Shown: piece by piece, positions 1 through 4,208 of the stretch
Numbering within the stretch: the stretch's first letter is position 1
Layout of the letters: every line of letters begins with the position of its first letter
Source of the DNA: an uncultured Anaerococcus sp.
GTDB taxonomy: Bacteria; Bacillota_A; Clostridia; Tissierellales; Peptoniphilaceae
Assembly (NCBI GenBank): GCA_902488555.1
Contig: CABTWT010000057.1
Coordinates: forward strand, 1-7,060
Direction of reading: 5' to 3'
Length of the DNA stretch: 7,060 bases
Position numbers and translations under genes: made by a program
The notes under the pieces: model-generated
Told to the model about the DNA's origin: nothing
The model's database searches: none
What the model saw: the letters and a program-made list of their open reading frames with translations, nothing else

Positions 1-161
1 GAATACTAAAGCAAGAAATATACTATGGTAAAAAATTCTTTTCATATGAAGAATTAAAAGAAACAATAGAAGAATATATGGAATATTACAATAAAGATAG
101 AATAAAAGAAAAATTAGGATATTTAAGTCCAATAGAATATAGAGAAAAGAATGCAGCATAA
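1..161 (+). CDS. IS3-family transposase (OrfB/integrase core), C-terminal 52 residues only
   Basis: Reading from base 3, an open frame of 52 codons ends with TAA at 159-161; the gene starts left of the window. The peptide contains LKQEIYYGKKFFSYEELKE followed by a YYN(K)xRIKEKLGYLSPIEYR motif, the characteristic end of the IS3/IS150 rve integrase domain. In this family OrfB is the DDE catalytic part of the transposase, which cuts and joins element ends through a circular intermediate, and is usually made as an OrfAB fusion by ribosomal frameshifting. The last catalytic Glu normally sits in an ESFF-like motif shortly upstream of LKxE, so no catalytic residue is inside this window. The visible part is undamaged; whether the whole element is active cannot be judged. 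Confidence 0.9.
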   Translation, partial: ILKQEIYYGKKFFSYEELKETIEEYMEYYNKDRIKEKLGYLSPIEYREKNAA

Positions 162-184
162 AAATTCCACCCCTAGGGGTGGAA
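160..184 (-). terminator. Perfect 20-bp palindrome with T tract on the minus strand: terminator inside the IS
   Basis: TTCCACCCCTAGGGGTGGAA at 165-184 is a perfect palindrome and can fold into a GC-rich stem of about 8 bp with a 4-nt loop. Read on the minus strand it is followed at once by TTTTT (164-160), giving the form of an intrinsic terminator. Read on the plus strand the stem is followed by AATAATAAAC, with no T tract, so the orientation favours stopping transcription that enters the element from its right side. The T tract overlaps the transposase stop codon. Confidence 0.6.
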
Positions 185-232
185 AATAATAAACTAATAC
201 CAGAACCAGAAAATTACAAGTTCTGGTATTAG
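183..232 (-). terminator. 13-bp perfect inverted repeat with U-rich tail on the minus strand
   Basis: Arms CTAATACCAGAAC (194-206) and GTTCTGGTATTAG (220-232) pair perfectly around a 13-nt loop. On the minus strand the hairpin is followed by TTTATTATTTT (193-183), a U-rich tail suitable for intrinsic termination. On the plus strand the following bases are GTCCAACTTT, which is the terminal repeat. Together with the palindrome at 165-184 it forms a tandem pair oriented against transcription coming from the neighbouring minus-strand operon. Its function as a terminator is inferred from form alone. Confidence 0.5.
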
Positions 233-251
233 GTCCAACTTTATGGGGTCA
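233..251 (+). repeat. Right terminal inverted repeat (IRR) of the IS3-family element
   Basis: GTCCAACTTTATGGGGTCA reads TGACCCCATAAAGTTGGAC on the other strand. It begins with TG and has the TGACCCC...AAAGTT...GAC shape seen in IS150-group ends. The matching left repeat is outside the window, so the extent is inferred from the motif and the CA tip. Confidence 0.7.
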
Positions 252-276
252 CCTTATATCTACCGCATCTTTTTTA

Positions 277-522
277 TTACTCAATAGGCTTACCACAATT
301 CCTACAAGTTTTTCTAAAGTAGTCATCCATTTTAATATGATGATTACAATGAGGGCAATTGAAATATTTTTTTGAGATACTAAACATAGCGATAAACAAA
401 ATCAATATAATAATTGAAATCAACCTATTTGTTGAGTCATAATAAGTTACATGGAAAATGATTAGCCCTAGAGTTATTATCGCGAGTATTAGATTTAATC
501 TACTAGCATTTTTATAAGTAAT
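277..522 (-). CDS. Small two-helix membrane protein with C-terminal zinc ribbon (second of a tandem pair); probable AUU start
   Basis: The protein is about 81 residues if started at ATT (522-520), or 84 if started at GTG (531-529). With the 84-residue numbering it has two hydrophobic segments (about 12-28 and 37-52) and a four-cysteine zinc ribbon, CPHC (Cys59, Cys62) and CRNC (Cys76, Cys79). Positive residues before helix 1 and after helix 2 suggest that both ends face the cytoplasm. I prefer ATT because GAGGTGAT (534-527), a near-perfect match to the 16S 3' end, overlaps the GTG but lies at normal distance from the ATT. The ATT also aligns without gaps to the ATG of the paralogous upstream gene. 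No ATG or TTG start is available in frame. Function is unknown; zinc ribbons of this type may bind metal, nucleic acid or protein. It is the last gene of the fbp operon, and the insertion sequence begins 25 bases past its stop. Decay after loss of the ATG is an alternative. Confidence 0.7.
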   Translation of the reverse strand: MTYKNASRLNLILAIITLGLIIFHVTYYDSTNRLISIIILILFIAMFSISKKYFNCPHCNHHIKMDDYFRKTCRNCGKPIE

Positions 523-526
523 ATAA

Positions 527-534
527 ATCACCTC
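527..534 (-). promoter_or_regulatory. Shine-Dalgarno GAGGTGAT that decides the start of the last zinc-ribbon gene
   Basis: On the minus strand GAGGTGAT matches eight consecutive bases complementary to the conserved 16S rRNA 3' end. It covers the GTG at 531-529, so GTG cannot use it as its own ribosome binding site. The ATT codon at 522-520 lies 4 nt after the last T and 8 nt after GAGG, which is ordinary spacing. Upstream of the GTG only a weak AAGAA-like stretch is present, and an in-frame TGA lies six codons before it. Confidence 0.6.
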
Positions 535-569
535 ATATATTTCTTGTCAGCAATTTTTTAATTCTGACT

Positions 570-821
570 TTATGATTCAAATATTTTCTTGCCGCAATTT
601 GGGCAGTAAGAATTTTCATTAGGACTTTCTTTAAGGTAAGTATCACAGTGGGGACATCTTTTATATTTGTGGTCTATGATGAATGCTCCTAAAAGCAGTA
701 TCCAACCAACATAGAACAAGACTTCCATTCGTCCATTATAAAATATGAAATCCCTTATAACTAGGATTATTCCTAAAAGAGCTAGTATTAGCGTGAGTCT
801 TTGTGTCTTTTTAAAATCCAT
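570..821 (-). CDS. Small two-helix membrane protein with C-terminal zinc ribbon (first of a tandem pair)
   Basis: This 83-residue protein has hydrophobic segments at about 9-23 and 34-50, then the ribbon CPHC (Cys56, Cys59) and CPNC (Cys73, Cys76), followed by GKKIFES. The basic N-terminus (KKTQR) and the basic stretch before the ribbon (HKYKR) predict both ends inside the cell. It aligns with the next gene over its whole length without gaps, at about one third identity by eye, with all four cysteines in register, so the two probably arose by an old tandem duplication. The ATG is supported by GGAG (830-827) five bases upstream. That Shine-Dalgarno is formed by the end of fbp and includes a base of its TAG stop codon, and the genes are 8 bases apart, so translational coupling to fbp is likely. 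I do not recognise a characterised homologue; the role is unknown. Confidence 0.85.
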   Translation of the reverse strand: MDFKKTQRLTLILALLGIILVIRDFIFYNGRMEVLFYVGWILLLGAFIIDHKYKRCPHCDTYLKESPNENSYCPNCGKKIFES

Positions 822-829
822 TTTAGCTC

Positions 830-2728
830 CTATAAATTATCATAATTATCCAATAGTTTTTCTAGAACATTGATTCTCTCTTGGATAGTTTTGCCTTCGT
901 CAGTATCTTTTATTAGCATCCTTGGATGAAGGACTTCGACTTCTCTAATATTTGGCTTATATGAGCTAACTTCGTCTGTGATGGATTCGTAATTGCTGTG
1001 CTCTGCTAGGGAAACTGAGTGGGAGTTAAAGACCAAAGTATATCCTGCTATGCCAGTTTTTGCTTGGTAAGGTTTGGATATGCCACCGTCTATTACATAG
1101 AGTTTTCCCTTAGCTTTTACTGGACTATCACCTTTTTTGGTTTTTACAGGTACGTGGCCATTTATGATTCTTCTCCTATTGCTTTTGACTTCAAATTCAT
1201 CCAAAATCATATCTACAATTTCTTCCTTATTGCAAAGTGAGAAATATGGGTTGTAGACTTCTTCTCTTAGTTTTTTGTCATCTACAAATAAATTTTCAAA
1301 GTATGAGAATTGAGATTTGCCAAAAATAGGGGAGTATTTGCCGTTAAATAAATACCAGATAAAATCTATGGAGTAGTCATCGTTTTTGTAGTAAGCATCA
1401 CGAGTGATTTCTTCGAGCTTATCCATGAGGCTCTTACCCCAGTATTTTTTGCCCTTTATTTCGATCTCTGTGAAAGATCCATTTTCTTTTAGTGGAATAC
1501 AACCATGGAATAATAAAGAACCATTCTCTACTTTATAGAGGCTACCGTTTTCGTATAAGAACTTTATGTGCTTGTTTAATTTCACACTTCGTTTGAAATC
1601 TTTTTGTAGGACAGATATTACACATTCTTCTTCAGGGGTGAGCTTTAGTGGATTATCTGGGTCTACTGTAGGTAGATTTGTATCTTTTAGAGGGACTCCC
1701 TTGTAGGTCATATTTTTGTAGTCAATATGTCTTAGGAAGTTTCTATCATCCATCTTAAATTCTGGATTTCTTTCTAGGAGTTTGCCGTCAAGTTTGTATC
1801 TTATTATAGATATTGCCTTAAACATCTTTGCAGCAACTTCATCGTTTATATTGTCATATAAGTTTTTGTCAAAAACTCTAGGCATAAAGATCTCAGCTGG
1901 ATCATCGCCGTATGTTGTCATGGCAAATTCATACAAAGGTCTAAGATTTATAGCATAACCATCTTCAAGCATATCAAAGTTGCTATATTGGATGGCATTG
2001 GCAAGGCAGGCAGCTGTAAGAGCCTTATTGCCACAAACTGCTCCCATCCACTCTATGTCATGGTTGCCCCACTGAATATCAATGTTTGGAAAGCCTATAA
2101 GTTCATCAATTATGACTTGAGGAGCAGGTCCTCTATCAAATATATCACCAACAACATGTAGTTTGTCGACGCTAATTCTTTGGATAAAAGTTGAAATTAG
2201 TATGATAAAATCTTTGCCGGCTCCGTATTTTACAACATTTTCTACCATTTTATCGTAGTAGGTTTTCTTGTTGTATTCGGAATCATTGGTATAGAGCAAT
2301 TCATCTACTATCGGTGAGAATAAGTCGCCGAATTTTTCCTTTACATAGTCTTTGGCGTACTTGGTCGAAACAAATCTAAATAGGCTTATGAGCCTGTGGA
2401 TATTGATGGTTAGGAAATCTTCTGTAAGCTCGTTTTTTAATTCCAATTCGTGCAAGACTTCTTTTGGATTATAAACAAGTTCGGTCAGCCTATCTTGTTC
2501 TTCTTTAAGCAAGGTATCACCAAAGTTTATGGATGTTTTTTCCCTGATATTGCCTGATGCAGACTTTAATAGTTGCAAAAATGCACTTGCTTCACCGTGG
2601 ATGTCTGAGAAAAAATATTCTGTTCCCTTTGGTAGGTATAGTTTTGAACTAAGAGAAATTAGTTCGTTTCTTACTTCTCTTTTTGAATTGTAGTTCTCTT
2701 TTAATAATTTGTAATAACTTTCATCCAT
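830..2728 (-). CDS. fbp: Fructose-1,6-bisphosphatase, class III (Firmicutes type)
   Basis: The enzyme hydrolyses fructose 1,6-bisphosphate to fructose 6-phosphate and phosphate, the committed step of gluconeogenesis, in the cytoplasm. The 632-residue product has the length of the class III family (PF06874, B. subtilis Fbp) and carries the metallophosphatase signatures: SDIHGE at 41-46 (Asp42, His44), GDIFDRG at 194-200 (Asp195, Asp198), GNHD at 221-224 (Asn222, His223), LFHGC around 406-410 and NGHVPV at 523-528 (His525). These are the likely ligands of a two-metal centre, and all are present. Known class III enzymes need Mn2+ and respond to phosphoenolpyruvate and AMP; whether that holds here is inference. 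The ATG at 2728-2726 has AAAGGA (2741-2736) seven bases upstream. It is the second gene of the operon, 20 bases after the membrane protein gene and 8 before a zinc-ribbon gene. No frameshift is seen. Confidence 0.95.
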   Translation of the reverse strand: MDESYYKLLKENYNSKREVRNELISLSSKLYLPKGTEYFFSDIHGEASAFLQLLKSASGNIREKTSINFGDTLLKEEQDRLTELVYNPKEVLHELELKNELTEDFLTINIHRLISLFRFVSTKYAKDYVKEKFGDLFSPIVDELLYTNDSEYNKKTYYDKMVENVVKYGAGKDFIILISTFIQRISVDKLHVVGDIFDRGPAPQVIIDELIGFPNIDIQWGNHDIEWMGAVCGNKALTAACLANAIQYSNFDMLEDGYAINLRPLYEFAMTTYGDDPAEIFMPRVFDKNLYDNINDEVAAKMFKAISIIRYKLDGKLLERNPEFKMDDRNFLRHIDYKNMTYKGVPLKDTNLPTVDPDNPLKLTPEEECVISVLQKDFKRSVKLNKHIKFLYENGSLYKVENGSLLFHGCIPLKENGSFTEIEIKGKKYWGKSLMDKLEEITRDAYYKNDDYSIDFIWYLFNGKYSPIFGKSQFSYFENLFVDDKKLREEVYNPYFSLCNKEEIVDMILDEFEVKSNRRRIINGHVPVKTKKGDSPVKAKGKLYVIDGGISKPYQAKTGIAGYTLVFNSHSVSLAEHSNYESITDEVSSYKPNIREVEVLHPRMLIKDTDEGKTIQERINVLEKLLDNYDNL

Positions 2729-2748
2729 TTCTATATCCTTTTTTTATT

Positions 2749-3435
2749 TTATTGTTCTTCTCCTACATTATTTTCTTTCTTCTTTGCTATTCGCACTGTT
2801 TGCCCCTGGTCTTTATTTGTTTTTGAACTGCTTTCATAAACCATCTTTTTATCTTTTTCCAAAAGTTGGTAGTTAGATTCACTTGTCTTCACTTTGCTTG
2901 TATCGTCAATTTTTATTTTATCGTTATTTGCTTTTACTAAGTCATTTTTATTTTCAAACTCAATATATTCTTTAGGTTTGACATCTTCTTCTAGTATATG
3001 CTCATCTTCATAAGCACCTCTTGATTTTGCAATAAGTCCCAAGATTGAATTTATCACAATTAAGGCGTTTAGGCCTATAAGTACATAGATAAGTGGACTC
3101 TTTGCATCTCTTAACATTACAAATAAAAAGGCGTCGATTATTATAAAAACAAGGGCGAAGCATAGGTTTGATATGTGGTATTTGCCGGTGGTTCCTGCCT
3201 TAAAGATGTGTCTTGTGATTATGACATTAATTATAAAACTAAGTGCAAAAATCCCGATTAATATTGCTTTTATAAGTCCTTTTGCTATATTAGGAAATCC
3301 TGCTATATCAACTGCAGACATCAGAAGGTTGACATCAACTAGGGCTACAAAAGCTATGGCTAGCAAAAAAACAATTGTAACTACCGATCTAAAAATACCG
3401 GTAATTGTAGAAAATAATTTAACTAATTCTTTCAT
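2749..3435 (-). CDS. Uncharacterised four-helix membrane protein with long charged C-terminal tail
   Basis: I do not recognise this 228-residue protein. It shows four hydrophobic segments at about 15-34, 54-74, 90-108 and 115-136, joined by short loops, then a hydrophilic tail of about 90 residues (137-228) rich in Lys, Glu, Asp, Asn and Ser, including an acidic cluster (YEDEHILEED, 142-151) and a basic patch (RIAKKK, 215-220). The tail looks low in complexity and probably disordered. Basic residues around 75-85 (RHIFKAGTTGK) and 138-140 (SRG) suggest that the loop between helices 2 and 3 and the tail are cytoplasmic. The ATG at 3435-3433 has GGAGG (3444-3440) four bases upstream. It is the promoter-proximal gene of the operon and its stop lies 20 bases before the fbp start, so it is probably co-transcribed with fbp. 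A membrane anchor or small transport-related protein is possible, but nothing specific can be argued. Confidence 0.85.
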   Translation of the reverse strand: MKELVKLFSTITGIFRSVVTIVFLLAIAFVALVDVNLLMSAVDIAGFPNIAKGLIKAILIGIFALSFIINVIITRHIFKAGTTGKYHISNLCFALVFIIIDAFLFVMLRDAKSPLIYVLIGLNALIVINSILGLIAKSRGAYEDEHILEEDVKPKEYIEFENKNDLVKANNDKIKIDDTSKVKTSESNYQLLEKDKKMVYESSSKTNKDQGQTVRIAKKKENNVGEEQ

Positions 3436-3453
3436 AAGTCCTCCGTTACTTTT

Positions 3454-3462
3454 ATTATAACA
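3454..3462 (-). promoter_or_regulatory. Extended -10 promoter for the membrane protein-fbp-zinc ribbon operon
   Basis: On the minus strand TGTTATAAT (3462-3454) is a perfect extended -10 element (TG, one base, TATAAT). No good -35 hexamer is visible at 16-18 bases; CTCTAA near 3482-3477 is weak, as is usual for extended -10 promoters. Transcription would begin near 3447, leaving only about 12 nt before the ATG, just enough to hold the GGAGG site. Confidence 0.6.
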
Positions 3463-3498
3463 TAAATAGGAATTATTTAGAGTAAAAATATTAATTTG

Positions 3499-3507
3499 TG
3501 GTATAAT
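3499..3507 (+). promoter_or_regulatory. Extended -10 promoter for the nitroreductase gene
   Basis: TGGTATAAT is a perfect extended -10 element. A recognisable TTGACA is lacking at the proper distance upstream. The expected start is near 3514, giving a leader of about 54 nt before the ATG at 3568, in which I see no clear hairpin. The site lies about 40 bases from the divergent -10 at 3454-3462, so a regulator bound between them could affect both directions, though no convincing operator was found. The 12 bases TGGTATAATTAA recur exactly in the rpoB promoter. Confidence 0.6.
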
Positions 3508-3567
3508 TAAAATTTATACTCGAAAAGCTAGATCTTGTTTGTATAGTAATAGTAAAGTGAGGTATTT

Positions 3568-4074
3568 ATGGATTTTTATGATGTATTAAGTAAACGTGTT
3601 TCTACAAGAAAGTTCACAGATGAAAAAATAAGTGGTGAGGATATAAAAATACTCCTTGATGCTGCAAACAAAGCCCCTATTGCCATGGGTCAATACGATA
3701 GCTCAAGGCTTACAGTTATAGAGGATAGGGATCTTATCAAAGAGATTAGCCAAGAGTACAAAGACTTTACAAGCAAGGATAGTGATGCTCTTTATAATGC
3801 TCCAGTCTTTATAATTTTTTCATCCAACAAAGACAATACTTCCAAATACGAGGATGCAGGCTGCGTTTTGGAAAATATTGCCCTTGCTGCTACAAATCTA
3901 AATCTTGGTTCTTGCTATATAAGAGGCCTAGTTAACAAGCTAGGAAATGAGGCCAAATACATAGATAAGCTTATGCTAGATAGGGGATACTACCCGGTTA
4001 GTGGTATTATAGTTGGCCATAGCGAAGATGAGCTTAAGGGCAAAGATCATAAGATATTGACAAATCATATTTGA
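3568..4074 (+). CDS. Nitroreductase-family FMN oxidoreductase
   Basis: The 168-residue protein fits the small nitroreductase family (PF00881), FMN-dependent NAD(P)H oxidoreductases of the cytoplasm that reduce nitro compounds, quinones or flavins; the natural substrate here is unknown. Visible signatures are the N-terminal RVSTRKF (Arg10, Ser12, Arg14), which binds the FMN phosphate and ribityl chain, the following helix ILLDAANKAPIA (28-39), a DAGCVLENIALAATNLNLGSC segment (96-116) typical of the family core, and the C-terminal PVSGIIVGHSEDE (143-155). GAGG (3559-3562) lies five bases before the ATG. The gene is divergent from the fbp operon and has its own extended -10 promoter. No terminator follows: the TGA stop lies inside the -35 box of the rpoB promoter, so read-through into rpoB is likely. 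The low residue count is normal for this subfamily. Confidence 0.9.
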   Translation: MDFYDVLSKRVSTRKFTDEKISGEDIKILLDAANKAPIAMGQYDSSRLTVIEDRDLIKEISQEYKDFTSKDSDALYNAPVFIIFSSNKDNTSKYEDAGCVLENIALAATNLNLGSCYIRGLVNKLGNEAKYIDKLMLDRGYYPVSGIIVGHSEDELKGKDHKILTNHI

Positions 4075-4100
4075 CAAAACCCTGGATTAGATGGTATAAT
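4071..4100 (+). promoter_or_regulatory. Strong consensus promoter of rpoB
   Basis: TTGACA (4071-4076) is followed after 18 bases by TATAAT (4095-4100), which is also preceded by TGG, making an extended -10. Both hexamers are perfect sigma-A consensus, consistent with high expression of an RNA polymerase gene. The -35 overlaps the TGA stop codon of the nitroreductase gene (4072-4074). The expected start is near 4107, about 100 nt before the rpoB start codon. Confidence 0.9.
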
Positions 4101-4113
4101 TAAGCATTGCTAG

Positions 4114-4133
4114 AAATCTAATCATCTAGATTT
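4114..4133 (+). promoter_or_regulatory. First hairpin of the rpoB leader
   Basis: AAATCTA (4114-4120) and TAGATTT (4127-4133) form a 7-bp stem with a 6-nt loop, close to the predicted 5' end of the transcript. The stem is AT-rich and weak. It could affect mRNA stability or early elongation, or be chance in an AT-rich leader. Confidence 0.35.
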
Positions 4134-4144
4134 TATTCATTCAT

Positions 4145-4176
4145 AAAGGCTAATTTTCTTAGCCTTTTGTGTTTTT
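4145..4176 (+). terminator. Terminator-like hairpin in the rpoB leader, possible attenuator
   Basis: AAAGGCTAA (4145-4153) and TTAGCCTTT (4159-4167) form a perfect 9-bp stem with a 5-nt loop, followed by TTGTG and TTTTT (4172-4176). This resembles an intrinsic terminator with an interrupted U tract, placed between a strong promoter and the rpoB start. It may act as a partial attenuator setting RpoB level, as an RNA stability element, or be a relic of a terminator of an earlier upstream gene. Which of these holds cannot be decided from sequence alone. Confidence 0.5.
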
Positions 4177-4189
4177 ATTGTGTTTTTAT
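4168..4189 (+). repeat. Tandem 11-bp direct repeat in the rpoB leader
   Basis: TGTGTTTTTAT occurs twice back to back (4168-4178 and 4179-4189). In RNA it gives two U-rich runs after the hairpin at 4145-4167, so the second copy duplicates the U tract. It may have arisen by slippage. Confidence 0.6.
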
Positions 4190-4208
4190 AGTGAAGGAGT
4201 TTTAATTA

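Larger units (their letters stand above)
1..251 (+). mobile_element. Right end of an IS3-family (IS150-type) insertion sequence, left part outside window
   Basis: The segment holds the transposase C-terminus, a 70-base untranslated stretch with two perfect inverted repeats, and a terminal repeat, which is the usual right-end layout of an IS3-family element. The end is placed at base 251 because the outermost bases read inward from the right are TGACCCCATAAAGTTGGAC, beginning with the TG typical of IS3-family tips. The left end, the other terminal repeat and the target duplication lie outside the window, so the exact subgroup and boundary cannot be proved. The flank begins at 252 with CCTTATATC, so a 3-4 base target duplication would be CCT or CCTT. 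The element lies 25 bases beyond the stop codon of the minus-strand operon and faces it, so the transposase gene and that operon converge. Confidence 0.85.

Noticed and set aside
1019..1240. 73-codon plus-strand open frame inside fbp
   Set aside because: It lies entirely antisense to the well-supported fbp gene, has no ribosome binding site worth noting and no recognisable domain.
3173..3460. 95-codon plus-strand open frame over the membrane protein gene
   Set aside because: Antisense to the membrane protein gene. Its apparent hydrophobic and Thr/Ile-rich composition is what the reverse of helix-coding DNA gives.
3491..3510. TTAATT...AATTAA inverted repeat around the nitroreductase -10, as a possible operator
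   Set aside because: Arms of only six A/T bases in a very AT-rich spacer are expected by chance, and no regulator gene is adjacent.
4107..4208. L10-type leader, T-box or riboswitch upstream of rpoB
   Set aside because: The leader is too short and lacks the conserved boxes (no T-box UGGN region, no multi-branched conserved core); only simple hairpins are seen.
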